A stretch of 64,000 bases of DNA from Nelumbo lutea. Taxonomy: Eukaryota > Streptophyta > Magnoliopsida > Proteales > Nelumbonaceae. Of this stretch, positions 44,045 to 57,480 are shown piece by piece. The position numbers were made by a program, and so were the translations under genes. The notes under the pieces are model-generated. The model ran no database searches and was not told where the DNA came from. It saw only the letters and a program-made list of their open reading frames with translations. Numbering within the stretch: position 1 is the stretch's first letter; each line of letters opens with the position of its first letter. Location: assembly GCA_022828595.1 (NCBI GenBank), contig JAKGHH010000002.1, positions 69,102,383 through 69,166,382 on the forward strand. The letters run 5' to 3'.

Positions 44045-45818
44045 ATGGCTTCTTCCAGCAATGCCGGATGTGGCAATAGCCAGAACGCTTATGGGGAGCA
44101 GCCCCAGCTTCCTACTATCTGCATTGGACAGTTTACTGTCCCCCTCACCATGGACGGAGTCCCCAGTTTGAATGTGCCTCTTACAGTGGCACCCGCCATT
44201 GCTCCGCTCCCTTCTACAATAGGAGCAACCTCTGCTGAACCCTTGGTTGTGCCCCCAACGGCCAACCCGAACCAATTGGAGGACTTAGTGCAATGCATGT
44301 GGGCCATGCAGGCTCAAATGTAATAGTTCCTACAGTTTCAACTCTACCAACAACAAGTGTTGCACTAGGTTTCCCAGTACCAGTACTAGCAGTAGTTTCC
44401 CTCTCTGCCTAAGGCCCAGATGTCGCTTCCACCTCAACACCCGCCCACGAAGCAGGCCAAGCCAACCCACCGGAGTGAGCGGCCTCGTCGAGAAGAAGCC
44501 TCCTAGGTCCAAGATCCAGCCAAGAGCCACGCCTCTTCCCGTGGCAAGAAAGAGAGGCTGGCTACCCCCTCGGCACCCGCCTCGTAGCCTGTGGGCAGGT
44601 TAGGGGCCTATCACCCAACAAAGCCCATGTCAACACAACCTTCGCAGTTCGAGATCCTGTTAGTAGACAACCCATTTGAGGTCCTGGCAGTGGGCTACAG
44701 ACAGGGCCCTTCGGTCCAGAGTCGTCACCAGCAGTCCAAGCCTATCGAGCTCGGCAACACCGAGGCGTCGAGCACCAATGTCGAACTAGAAAAGCAGCAG
44801 CGAAGGCACCGGCAAGCTCGCCGAACTGCTTCTAGAGCCTCTCCCGAGCTCAAAAGAAAGGAGGAGGTATGCTCGACTGAAGTGAAAGCTACCCCCTTCT
44901 CTCAGTTTCTTCCCCGTTATCTCCATAACTCCTTGCTGTCCCCATGCCAAAGGATTTCAAGCTCCCTTCTCTAGACAAGTATGATGGGTCTTTTGATCCA
45001 AATGACCATGTGGATGCCTTTTAGTCCCAGATGCACTTGGCACGGGCTAGCGAGTCCTGCATGTGCGTGGCCTTTTCCACTACTTTCAAAAGAGTGGCCT
45101 GCACTTGGTATCGAAACCTCATGCCACGCTTAGTAAGAAGTTGGGCGCAGTTTGTGCAGGTTTTCACCTCCCACTTCGTCACCAGCAAGAGATGCCCGCG
45201 AACTCAGGAAAGCCTCATTGGCATAGTGCAAAAGGAAGGGGAGTCCATCCGGAGCTATATCAAGCGGTTTAATGACGCTTGCTTGCAGATACCCGACCTG
45301 GATCCCGTAGTACGCCTCACAACAGCCAAGCGAGGTATCACCCATAAGGAGTTCAAGTGGCACATAGTTGTCAACCAACCCAAAACCGTAACCGAGTTGT
45401 TTAAGCTCGTGGATCGATTTATTGGGACTGAGGAGGAGATCAACCAGAAGGGCAAACAGGCCCCAGAAAAAAGAAAGAGGGAGCCAGAACCCCCATCTCA
45501 GGGCGACAACAGGAAGAAGAAGGACATAGCTCGAGGGGCGAGGCCAGTTCAGCCCTCCCGAGGCCTAGCAGTAGAAAGGGACTACATGTCCCTCAACACA
45601 AAGCGGCTGAGATCCTCATGGCAATCAAAGACGCTCCGTACGTGAAGTGGCCACCTCGACTGAAGGCCGACCCTAGCACCTGGAATAAAAATTTGTATTG
45701 TATTTTCATAAAGATCACGATCATAGTACCGAGAGTTGCAAAAACTTCCACGATGAGATATAAGAGCTCATCCATCGTGGATATTTACGAAATTTTGTAC
45801 AAAATGATAATAATAATA
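44045..45818 (+). pseudogene. Tat gag of the truncated copy, broken
   Basis: It starts MASSSNAGCGNSQNAYG (44045), stops at 44321-44323, and continues in shifted frames. The capsid core 44945-45600 reads FKLPSLDKYDGSFDPNDHVD, TWYRNLMPRLVRSWAQF, FTSHFVTSKR, SYIKRFNDACLQIP and LFKLVDRFIGTEEEIN. After another shift it reads MAIKDAPYVKWPPRL and a zinc-binding-like stretch. It is the same family as 28351-29662. Confidence 0.85.
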
Positions 45819-45832
45819 ATATTTACGAAATT

Positions 45833-46663
45833 CTTCCATAATTTGGGTCAATTTGGATGCATGCATATACAATGTCTTGAAGAAGTTTCTATACTTAGAA
45901 ACAGATATTATAGTTTGCATTATTCTAAATTGTCCCTGTATACATTAAAGCAAAATTGACTCATGCAATTATTGTGCATATGTAGTTAACTTCTCCTTTT
46001 GGTTAGCATGGCTACCTTGAAGTTCATTATCATCCTTTGGGGCAATTTCGTTGAAAAGTTGTATCATGGAGATGGATAATGTGGACGAGTGGCAATGGAA
46101 TTTTAAGACACCCATAGAGATCAATTACCATGTTGATGATACATGATATGATAGTCAACCATATTAAAATATATTCAACAATTTAACTTACTATATTATA
46201 AGGACAAAGGGAGAATTTGATGGCACTTTTTACTAGATCTTAAGAGATTGGAGATTATATATTCCTTTTCTTTTATTATGGCATTTGCATGCCTATATTT
46301 TTCTTTTAGATCAAATAGCACATGTTCAATGTCTTCAACTTTTTTTTTTTTTTTTTTGTAGTGAATAACATGTTACCTAAGTCATTTTCAAGCAGTTCAC
46401 TTAATTTTGCAGTGAACTATTGCTGGGAATTATAAAGTCCCTGAAACTCCAGTAGTTGCTACATACAAAATATCTTTAGTTAGTTTGGCCTCAAGAACCA
46501 ACAAATCTGAAAGGCCTATAAAGACATAATGAAGTGATGAAACTACCTTATCCTTAGATTTAAAATCAAGTTCCATGCACTCCATCTTCTTAGTCGTGGC
46601 CTGGATAAAGAGAAATGGCAAAAACAAATGAAATAACTAACAATGATTGTGGGGTACTGAGTG
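45833..46663. other. AT-rich DNA, no gene recognised
   Basis: The minus frame 46627-46430 (reading ATTKKMECMELDFKSKDK) could be a relic of coding DNA, but I do not recognise it. A T run lies at about 46341-46359. Confidence 0.4.
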
Positions 46664-46899
46664 ATAGTTTTAGGAGGTACCCACGGCTCTAAGAAGGTAA
46701 ATGACCTTCATATATTGGATCTTAGGATGAAACAATGAACCTAAGCCAAATGTGAAGGGACCCCACCTTCCTTTCGTGAGAGTCATACTGCCATTGTCAT
46801 TGACGATGACAGACTTATGATATTTGGAGGTAGTGGAGAAGGGAAGCGAATTACTTGAATGGCTTGCATATTCTTGAGGTGATCGGTATCACCATTTGC
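46664..46899 (+). pseudogene. Kelch-repeat protein pseudogene fragment
   Basis: The frame from 46664 reads IVLGGTHGSKKVNDLHILDL, then two stops where a Trp and another codon are expected. It goes on with CEGTPPSFRESHTAIVIDDD and RLMIFGGSGEGK. After a 1-bp shift it reads NYLNGLHILEV. These are Kelch blade signatures (FGG, NDLHxLDL, RxSHTA). It covers little more than one repeat and a half. No TIR or poly(A) tail links it to a carrier. Confidence 0.7.
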
Positions 46900-49315
46900 T
46901 CGTTCCATTCTCACATTAAAAGTTAATGGACAAGTCTACTTCTAATCTAAGTTTTGATTAAATTCCTAGTAGACGTTACTTAAATTGTTGGTGATCAAAG
47001 ATATGGACAAGTTTATTTTTAATGTTAGAGTAGGTCATGCAGCTGTAAATATTGGAATGAAAGCAAGAACAAATTGAAATAACTTTCAAACAATGAATTA
47101 GGAAAGGGAAATCAAGCAAACAATCAATTTTAGATGGCTAAAATGTAGACATTTTTGTGTAAAGAAAACTTTGATCCAAACATCCTTGCTTCATTTCAAA
47201 TGACTAAAATGCACGCATTGCTACCTCTGGTTGAGAGAATCCCAACTAGTATGACTGAAGGCATTGCTACCTTTACCAAAGTAAAGGAGAAAGAATGAAA
47301 ACTTAGAAAAAGATGATTGGCTTCAACTCTATCATAAAATCAAATATATTTTCTTTTCATCATTTAAAAAACCAAATACATAATAATAAAACTAAATTGT
47401 TTGATTACATAACCATAAACCAAATACATTCATCACTAAATTGTGTTCGATTACATCACTATAAAACCAAATACATCAAACGAGGAACACTGTCCTACAC
47501 ACTCTTCGACTTGTAACATTAGAGAACATTGAAGATGGCCCAAATGACGTTAAAGGAAATAGTCACCACTGACATTGTACTTGTTGGTTTGCGTGATAAA
47601 TTTTGTCTATCCACCTTTAGCATTCCTTTCATCTCATATAATCGAGCCACTATTTCTTTCCTCATGACCTTCAATTCCGTACTGGTTACCTCTTCCCATT
47701 GCTTCATCATCGTTGGATAATTGTGTTTTGCTTTACAAATCAAGAAGGAAAATAAAATTCCATTACACCTACCAATCGTCAAGCACAAAAGAAGTATAGC
47801 CTCTACTGACTCGGAGGCTCGTACTTTAGCTTTCCAACCTCACTTGCATATTTCTTTTTCTTGTATGTGAGATAGGAACTTCTAGCTGCCGAAGACTGCA
47901 CTGACATTGCACCCAACACAACAAGCATTTTGAGCAACTACAAAATAAGTGAAAACTTATTAGACCAAAGTTTGCAAAATTTTCATTTGCAGTTCAATCC
48001 ATTTTTACTAGTACAAAATTAAAATGAAATTGTCTTACAAACAAAGGCTTAGAAATATAGGGCCAACTATTTGACTATGACAATAAATGTAGCTATATTT
48101 GGCCATGGCCAACTAAAGCAGGTTTCCTAGATGAACATTGTCTTTGTAGATTGGTTGTAATCACATATGCCAATAATAATACTATCTTTGTGTTAATAGT
48201 AACCGATTTCATCTTTCTAATTAAATCCACCTCCATCAAGAAAAACAAAAAAGAAATGGAAAAGTGGTTCTCCATATACAACATATACTTGTAAATTGAT
48301 TTGATCTAATAGAAACAAAATACCTATATAATTTAGCTTTGAGTTTAATTCAACAAATAAAATTCTTCATGCTTCTTTCACGGAGAACCATAGACTTATC
48401 TCAAGATCCCTGACCTGTTTAACCTAAATAAACCACATGAAAATGATAAACTTAGACTAGTTGTTCATATAAAACTAAGTCATGATAAACATGCAGATAT
48501 AAATAATTGGCTTTTATCATCATCAGAACAAGCCAACAGAAATCACAATAGGGTTCAACATTCATAGCCCCTAAATCCATGAATTGTAAGGAGACATAAT
48601 TTAATTGTCTCACCTATCCTGTTGATCCAGAATTTGTATCAAGAAGTTACCCTATCCAACAATTTTGGAACTGTTGTTAAAAGGGAATATTTAAATTTCT
48701 TATAAGAAATACTTGAAAAAACTTAATATCTCAGGGGCAGATATGTACGGAAACAATCCATCAATTGAGAAGTCAAAGATTGTGGACAATTGACTTAAAG
48801 ATAAAAGATGGGAAGAAGCACATCATACCACGTACATTTCTATTTGAGATGATGAATCCTAGACAAATAAATCACATCATATTTTAAGACTAATATTAAG
48901 AATCATATACTCTTAAGGTAATTGCTTTTTCAGTGAAAAAATAATCATATATCCTCAAACCACATCATATTAATAATCATATACCCTCAAAAAGAAAAAG
49001 ATGGTTAATAAATAATAGAAGATGCATAGTTAGTGGAAAGAAATATAAAGAGATTGATGGTCCTTACTAGTTTTGTTGTCAAAGTAACTTATGATATTTA
49101 ATTTTTCTAAAAAAATGCAACTAAAAAAATTAGAAAAGGTAATGGAAGAAACTTGCATTGTCCAGGCAGAGAATCAAAGTTAGGCCATTAAAAGCAAGTA
49201 ATAGAAGAAAAGAAATTACATTAATTACATCAAAATAAAATCGGACCCAAAATTATTCTTCCCGCTCATTAGTCAAATTCATACATAATATAGATAAGCC
49301 ATTCTCTTCCCTATT
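46900..49315. other. AT-rich intergenic DNA, one unrecognised open frame
   Basis: The minus frame 47788-47519 (89 codons, containing MKQWEEVTSTELKVMRKEIV) is hydrophilic and protein-like, but I do not recognise it. No other feature stands out. Confidence 0.4.
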
Positions 49316-49424
49316 TAGGTTGCATTTGGCATTCTTTATTTTAAGGACTTATTTTCTTTTTACAAAATACCCCTATGAACAAGGAGATATGTCCTTAAAA
49401 TAAGGAATACTAAATACAATCTTA
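49316..49424. mobile_element. Small MITE with long inverted repeats, Stowaway-like TA flanks
   Basis: The left arm GGTTGCATTTGGCATTC then TTTATTTTAAGGAC pairs with the right arm GTCCTTAAAATAAGGAATAC then TAAATACAATC as an inverted repeat of about 32 bp. TA flanks both sides (49316-49317 and 49423-49424). Confidence 0.65.
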
Positions 49425-52400
49425 GTATATAATTTTCCTTATTCAAGAAATGTCCATCTTCTCCCTGCCATAATCAAATCACGTATTCCCATTTTATTTT
49501 TCCTATTCACATCTCTGTTCATTAACATTATTGTTTGAACTGTGATTTTTTTTAATAGAAGGCATCTCTAAACCAAAAACAAATAATATAGTACAAACTT
49601 AGTTGTCACATGAATGTTGTGTAATGAAAATATGTCAAATTAATATACATTAATTTGTGTTTAAAATGTTCTTATTTAAAAATGTTCTTCAAAATATGTA
49701 AAAATAAAAGTTATGGAGTTTCTATAAAAGCCCCCTTTTATACAAAAAGTTGGCTTTTATCATTATTAAAACAAGCAACAAACATCCCAATAGGGTTCAA
49801 CATTCAAAGACAAAGAGAACAAGGACAATCGAGTCACTAATTTATACTGTTAAAAATCTACAAACTACAATGAACCATCTACCTACTAGTAAAACCCTAG
49901 AGAGTTAAAATGAAGAGGGTTATAGGGAAAAATCCTTGTGTGTTAAAATGAAAATGAATCTTTGTGCATTCGTTCATCTTGGGTTTGTTCTTCCTAGGTT
50001 TGTCATTCTTCTTGGTTTGTTCTCTTCAATTGCTCATCTTCAGATAGAAAAAGTGGAAATTGGGATAAGAAGAGAGAGTAAAGAGTATAACATATAGACA
50101 TGGGTATTTTAGTAAAAAATGTGTACATTAATTCATAAAAGGGTAAAATAGGTATTTTGAAAAAAAATCATCGGTTTGACGTTTTCCATCTTGGTCATTG
50201 ACAAAAGGGAGGCATTTGTTAATTTTTTCAAAAAATAGAGGGGAGGTTTTTGCTAAAGTGAAATAATAGGGGAGGTTTTTATGATTGTTAGAAACTTCAG
50301 GGGGATTGTATTTTACCCTTAAAATTAAAGTAATAAATAATTATTGAAATAATGTTATGGTTAAATTTTGAAATACGATCCTTTCAATAGTTCTTTACAC
50401 CACATAAATTGCTTAGTAATTAATTAGACCACATTGATTGGTTCCTTTCAATGTTTTGATTATATAATATGTTCTAGTACAATGTATTATATAAAATTAC
50501 TAAAGTCAAAACCAAGTTTTAAGTTACGACTAATCCAAACATTTCTTTTAATGCCAATTCCCCCCACTTCAAACCCATTTGCATATGCTCATACATTCTA
50601 TTGAATGATAATGATCTATTAAAATCATACAAAAAGCAAATTATATAATAAGCTAAAATGCAAATAGTAATGAATAATGCTAGACCTCCAAATTTTATTG
50701 CATGCCATGAGAAGAAATAAAGAAAGCGCTATAAAAAAAGAGCCTCTTGTTACCTTTATTGATAAATAGATCACATATCACAAGACAAAGAATAAAAAAC
50801 AGTAATCAAAACATCAATATTGCTATGACCTTATAGTTGAAATATATTAAAATCTAACAGATGTTATAATAGGGAAAGTTGCATAATATCTAATAAAGAA
50901 ATAAAAAACAAGGAAAGAAAAAAAAAGAAAAAATAATAATATACTTATTGACCAAATTAAAGAAACAATTACCTTGATAGTTGAGAGAATATGGAAATTG
51001 ATATACTGCAAAATTTCAAACTTTATTTACTAAAACTTAAACCTATACCACAACTGGGTAATTTAGATACACCTCAAGCCAAAAGTACAAAAAATAAATT
51101 TTACATTAGGTATTTTATGGGCTGAATTGATTTAATGAAGAAAGGGAGAGCTTTAAAGAGAATTCAAAATAGAACAAAGAGGTTTTTAGCCATGTGCAAA
51201 GTAAAATAAGTGAAGGGAGTAGCTTAAGAATGAATTAGAAAACCCTCAGGAGATGTTTAGAAGGTTAAGGATTTAAAAAAAAAGAATTAAGTGCCCAATT
51301 ATGGAGGGAAGAGATCGTATGGGCCCAAAAAACTAGAACAAATTGGATGAAATTGAGATTTCAATAGTTTTTGTAGATGTAAAATGTCAAGGTAAACATT
51401 TGACAATCTCCTTGGATCTCGAGCATTCAAGGGTGCAAGATTTATGGTTTTAGGTTAAGCAATCCAAATCTTAGCAAAGTTGGTTATTTCATTCTTCCTC
51501 AAGGTGATTGGAAAAAAATTTATCTTATTTTATGTAAATATATGTTTTTTAAAATAATTTTAATTTAATTTTTTTAGAGATTTAGGTGCTCGACGATGAA
51601 CCAGTCTCTTTTAAGGATAAAAAGTAATTTTTTTATCCATGAGAGGGATTAAGGTCAAGAACAGGGATTATGGTCCCTTTCTTGAACTCGCCCCACTATT
51701 CTTAAAAACATACTAGATAGAAGCATGTTCCTTTAGTTTAAAATTTACTTATTTCTTGCCTATGTGGAAATGTGTAATATTAGATTCTCATATATATTAA
51801 AGTTACTCCCACTAGAAAACATAAACTTTAGGTGCACGCCTAAAGGTATTAATCTAAATCAACTAGTTTTTTTACCATTTTTGCTATAGATAATGCTATT
51901 AGTATATCTTTATTTATCAATAGGTAAATTCTATTTTGTGAATATGGAGTGCACATTGAAAGTTGGTTTTGTAATGCTATATGAAAACACCCAATACCAT
52001 CAATGTCAACTTGAAATTTCCAAGGAGATGGTAAATGTGATTGAATGGATATTCGAAATGTTAGAAGCATTTTTCCATCTTTTTGTTAGAGCAACATTAA
52101 TCATTTATAACAAAAGTTAAGATAGTAAATGTTTCTTGTATTTTACACAATCACATGATGGGTGTAAATCCATATGACTTCATTTTGAGGTAGTATGACA
52201 AGGAAATAAGAAATAAAAAAATTAGAGGAAAGTGATGAAAATTATATTATAGACAACCAAGAAGGTCTTTGTACATCATTTAAGTTAAAATAAGGCAATG
52301 GAATAAGATCTCACATAAGATAATGAATAATAATAATGTTGTGACAAAATTACAAATTATAACACTCTTAGTAGCGGTATTGACTTGATTTTCATGATTT

Positions 52401-52579
52401 TGTGATTTAAAATGATATGTAAACGACTATTAACACTTATTATTTTGTTATTAACTCTCAGTAGAAAATTATTATTTTATTTATATGTTATAATTTTTAG
52501 ATGTAATTTCTATTATATTAGGTTTTGTTATGTGTTAAATGTGTTTGTTATGTCTTATTTATAGAATGATAGGAATCAA
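49425..52579. other. AT-rich intergenic DNA
   Basis: No gene is recognised. 50190-50320 holds GGGGAGGTTTTTATGATTG and ends GGGGGATTGTATTTTACCC, resembling the candidate MITE at 10590-10945 in reverse orientation. Confidence 0.45.
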
Positions 52580-53620
52580 TGAGCCACTAAGCTAATATGA
52601 CTTAGGCCTTAGAAATTGACAATTATTTAATTGAAACACTTGTTAAAGAATCGCATTTTGAAAATAGAGTTAACAAGAATGTTAATGGCCCTATTTATAA
52701 AGTTGTAAGTAGAGTAGTTTGTTCTAAATTTGGAGTTTATTGTAATTAAGATTCACTTGAATTTTGCCACATTAAAAACTATTTGTAATTAAAGTGACTC
52801 CGATTAGAATGATCAAATACAATCAGAGGTGTAAAATGCCTTTGTTGAGGTAAATGATTTTATATAATGCTTGCATTAAGGGTTTTTTTTTTTTTGTTAT
52901 CATTGTTAAATGTGATGAATGAAATTCTTTTTAAAAAGTTCATCTAGAGGCAAAATAATATTTTAGGAAAATTTTGACAATTATGATTATTTGTCACTTG
53001 TTTGTAATAATGATCAATCGAATTAATTGTTGGAAGTGAAGATTTACTGTAGGGAATTGAATATATGTGAAACAACTTTAGATGCTATGACTCATTTTAT
53101 TGAGAGTCAGACTCCCACACCTTCAAATGACATTGATAATGAAATTGGTGATTCCTAATTACAAGCAGGGGTAATAAATTTATTTTAATCTTCAAAAGAA
53201 AAATAAAATAAATTATAAATTGAAAAAAAAAACTTGGAGAGGTTACTAACACATTCAAATGACATTAATGATGAAATTAGAGATTCCTCACTATGAAAAG
53301 GGGCAATATGTTTATTATTGTCATAAAAAAGAAAATGAAAAAAGAAATTATAAATTGAAGAAAAACTTGGTGATGTTTTTGAAAACATGAAAAATTTTAC
53401 AAAGGTTGTTGAGTGGAATATAGATTGTTTCATAGAAAAGCTTTTTTTCGAGATATTATGAATTTGGAGGGACCCATCTACCTTACATATTGATGGCATT
53501 GGATTTCTTATCAGATGACTGGTTTGATGCCTTGACATTATATGCAATTATACCGAAATTAAGGAATGAATCGTTGGGCATGAATCTAAGAGGACCTTTT
53601 GGATGTTAGAATGCCATTTT
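52580..53620 (+). pseudogene. Possible remnant of a Myb/SANT-like (PIF/Harbinger-associated) protein
   Basis: The frame near 52585-52740 reads EIDNYLIETLVKESHFENRV, then VVSRVVCSKFGVY. This resembles the W-x-MDxxLIxxLxEQ...KFG layout of plant Myb/SANT-like DNA-binding proteins. Later stretches (ETTLDAMTHFIESQTP near 53075; ALDFLSDDWFDALTLYAIIP near 53490) could be the C-terminal part. Stops and AT-rich gaps separate them. The resemblance is weak. Confidence 0.3.
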
Positions 53621-56600
53621 ATACTTACTAGATGTTGGCATATGAATTTAACCAACTTTATTTTTTTATAGTTTGATATGCTTTTTTAATGATTTGAACT
53701 ATGTCTATGAATAATTTTAAGAACGTTTATAGTGTGGAAATGTTATTTTCTTTATGTCTATTTAGAATTGAGATTAGTTTGATTGATTATTCTTTTTGTG
53801 AAATCTTTTTATTTCCATTTTGTTAGTTTATTTGCAAAATGAAAACACTAGAAAAATTGCCAAATATGGGCATATTTTTCATGTGTAATTGATATGGGAT
53901 TCATGTCGTTAATTTTAGCTTTCTAAGTGTGGGTCCCATGTGTTTTTGCCATGTACTTGTTATCAAGTATTCGATATATAATTGTCTCAGTATTTTTCAT
54001 TAAATTTTGATAATTAAATTTTTTATGTCTTGGCTAATTAAACAAGAGAAAATTAGTTTTTTCCTACCATTTCCATTAGTTAAACAAATAATATATAGGG
54101 GAATCTTTTATTTTCCCTTTCCCTTCTCTTCCCTTCCTTTCCTTCAAACCAAACATAGCTTAGAGTTTTTTTTTTTTTCTTAAGATCAATGAAATTGAGT
54201 GCCTTGTATGTGCATCAACTATATATTCCCTACATGTCCAATAGATCAAACTTTTTACTTTGAAAGACCAAGCATCAAATGTTCCTTAGGAAATTACTCC
54301 ACATTGTCTTCCAATAATTTATGTTCATTAAAATTTTGTAAAAAAATGACATTGAATTTTGGATTGCAACGTAGGAGCTGATGATAAGGAATATGAAATT
54401 AAACTATGCAAAAATAATATGGTCTTCGGTTTCCAACTTTTACATTTTAGTATTTTACACAATAACTACCTAACTATCCCTCGTCCAATCTAATCCCCTA
54501 TGTATTTCAAGCAATAATCAAATAAAAAAAAGAGAAATAGAAAACTTTATTTATTTCTTTTAAACTTCTACATTACCAATATAAACAAAATTATAAAATA
54601 AAAATATATTCAAATGCAATAAATAGAGTAACTGGAGGTTTCTTAGAGGCTTGTCATTCAGAGCACCATTAGTCTCAAGGTTCCTTACTTTAGGACAGAA
54701 AGTAATGAGACATAGAGAGGAATTAGCTTTAAACGAAATTATTCTTCAACTTAGCTACAAGAAAGCATAGAGAACATGACTACCAATACATTCCGTTGAA
54801 ACTACAATTTAGCACAAAAAACACCTTCCACGACCGCCACTGTATCGCCACCCAACTTCCAAAAAAGGGAAAAGATGTCCCATCACCGATGCCAGAAATC
54901 ATCGCACCTCCAACAATCTCCCTTGGACTACAACTGATTGAGCATAGAAAACGGTGAAGAAGAAACATCTCGTCACACTTGTGCAATCGAATCCACCACT
55001 CACACCATTGTCCACCATCATCAATGATCAAACGCTCCAACACAAACAGAAATGGCCCAAAAAATAAGAAATTAGCAAAAGAAAAAAATAGAAATAAAAA
55101 GAAAGGGAAAACCAGACGTGCACCAATGTCAGAAACCACCACCATTAACATAAAAAACAAAAATGTTTGACCATTATCAAAGAAAATTTGAAGAAAGTTG
55201 AGAAATAGAAACCCACCTTGAAAGAAATGGAAAAACTACAAGACAAATTGAAAAAAAAAAAAGAAGAAGAACCCCCATAAAAGCTGATGAGAGGATAGCC
55301 TTTCAAGTATTACGCATTGCCACTGCAATTCTAGGCTCCCTCTCTCTCTCTCTCTCTCTATTTCACACACACACACATTCCTCTTCTTCTTCGTGGGTTC
55401 CACATTCCCACTCTATCCCCCTCTCGCTCCCACACTGTCTCTTTTGTCTCCCTCTCCCCCTCTATCCCGCTCACGCACACACTGTCTCTTTTGTTTTCCT
55501 CTCCCCCTCTATCCCTCTGCTCACACACTGTCTCTTTCCCTCTCTGCCCTACTCTCCCTTAATAAGAATACACCCATTCCGTAATAATATATATAGTGGA
55601 GGTAAATTATATAGAAAAAATGAATTTGCAAAAGGTAAATTATTAGTCCCTCGTATGATTAATTATTTGGGATTAAATGCTAAGACAGAGAATCAAACAT
55701 GCGGTTGTCCCAACTGATCAACTTCCATCTTCAAATCAACATCAAAATCTAAACAAAAAAAAGATTGCAAGGAAAGCAATAGACAATGGCAGGTGCCAAA
55801 TAAAAAATGAAAGATAACAGTAACCAAGCTTAGTTGAATAACCAGGGAAGGGAAGGGAGTTCAAACAAAACCAAATCTTAACAAGGTGTCATAAAACAAC
55901 TAAAACAAACAAAATATTCGAATAGTCAAATAATTTAATAAGAACATAAAGAAGTAGATGAAAGAAAGATATGATAGGCAAATAAACGAATGGGAAAGTG
56001 GCATGAAAGAGCCAAGAGTCGGCAAAAAAACTTCAAAGGAAACCGATTACCGGCCAAGATTAACTAACAAATGCCAAAGACAAATAAACTAAGTTTAAAT
56101 AACATAGAAATGAGTGAAAATTTTAAGATAACAGTAAATAAAATTAGTTTAAGAAACAACAAATGAAGTTAAAACTGCAAGAAAAATATATACAGGCCAA
56201 TAGAAAATAATAGAACATTGGAAAAGAAACCCCTTAATGAAATTATTCGGATAGTTGCACCAAGCATGCCTAACTATGCAAGTATGCCCATGACGTTTCC
56301 ACAACAACAACCTATAAATTGTAAGAATAGAATCCACCACACACTTGATGATGGAGTCAACATCCATATCTACACTAGTGTCATTCCTAAATATGGAAAA
56401 GCTGCAAAACCAAGTAAACTAAAAGCTGTTCTTAAGTGATTATAGAAAAAGCTCCTAATTATTTGTATATCAAAACTGATATAATATACACCACCTTCCT
56501 CTTACCTCAATTCTCTCACATATAAAGTGAGGACCACATCATCTTGCTTCCTACCTCCCATACTATATCCCTCCATTCTCTTTCACATAAGGTGACAAAG

Positions 56601-57100
56601 CAAAATTTGAAGGAATAGTAAACCAAAACTTACACTCATCCTATTTGCACTTTCATCCATTTAAACCGGTGCAACAAAATCTTCTTTTAAATAAAAGTGA
56701 CAATGGGTGGTGTTCAATCGCCAATTAAAAAATTCATATTCTCTTTGAGCGGACCTGGATTGACAAATTGGTGGGGCCACCATTCACCACCACCTCCAGA
56801 ATTCATCCAAATCCCGTTTTTCCTCCCTTTCAAATCCAGCCTCAAAGAAAGTCCAAAGGCTATTCACCGGATTAGGTGGTCCGGCCGTCTGGGCCCCACC
56901 CAGGCCCAATATCAACAGACCACAATCCACATCGCTTACAAGTTACAAGCCACCCCCAACTCAGTGGGCCCCACCGGAACAGCTTCCTCCACCCTAAATG
57001 CACCGTGCCCACTCCATCTCCACCACAAAAACCCGTTAACTCGACCAAACTACCTCTTATGTCGTATCTACGTTGCGAAAAAAAAAAGAAAAAGAAAAAG
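53621..57100. other. Intergenic DNA upstream of the clock gene, no gene seen
   Basis: 54120-54167 carries one end of a Tourist-like MITE (CTTCAAACCAAACATAGC). The long minus frame 55160-54780 is low-complexity and unrecognised. 55340-55360 is (CT)n and 55368-55378 is (CA)n. Confidence 0.45.
55405..55550. repeat. CT-rich tandem repeat
   Basis: The pattern CCTCTATCCC, then CTCACGCACACACTGTCTCT and TTTCCTCTCCC, recurs about three times with a unit of roughly 45-60 bp. Confidence 0.7.
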
Positions 57101-57181
57101 GGACGGCTGCAGTGCACCAGGTGTCAGCACATGGATCAGGTCCTACCGAACATAAGGTGGTACCACGAGTCCACGACCACT

Positions 57182-57243
57182 AAAATATCTGAAATATTTA
57201 TAAGAGAAGATATTTTGGTGCGTGGCCTCTCGCTCGACACGTG
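57182..57243. promoter_or_regulatory. Two evening elements and a G-box upstream of the PRR gene
   Basis: AAAATATCT at 57182-57190, its reverse complement AGATATTTT at 57208-57216, and the G-box CACGTG at 57238-57243. The evening element is the known binding motif of CCA1/LHY/RVE MYB factors, and G-boxes bind bHLH and bZIP factors such as PIFs and HY5. Function here is inferred from motif identity and position. Confidence 0.75.
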
Positions 57244-57480
57244 TATTCCAAACAGAGGCGAGACCGAGATCTTCGCACTGGACGCATTTCACGAAGCGCT
57301 CTCTCGTTTGTCACGTCTGCATCACTCATTGGCTCCAGGTTTGAAACTCTCGCTCTTTGGATCGCTAATCCTCTACATTTGTGGAAGCTTTTGTCAGAGG
57401 AGGGAACTCTCTCACCTTTTACCCGTGTCAAAGTAAGGGGTAATTTTGTCTTTTCATTTAAGGGTTATTTACAAAGAAAA

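Larger units (their letters stand above)
43050..45832 (+). mobile_element. Second Tat-like gypsy element, truncated (5' LTR and gag only)
   Basis: The LTR (43050-43961) starts TGATGGAGGATGATTTGACC, like the minus-strand start of the first Tat LTR, and ends CCGCATCA. A primer-site-like TGACACCATCTGTGGGAA follows. The gag homologue follows, and the element stops about at the gag C-terminal zinc-binding region. Protease, RT, RNase H and integrase are absent. It sits in a Mutator-like transposase remnant. Confidence 0.85.

Noticed and set aside
54780..55160. 126-codon minus-strand open frame
   Set aside because: Phe/Leu-rich low-complexity translation of A-rich DNA, with no family resemblance and no splice context.
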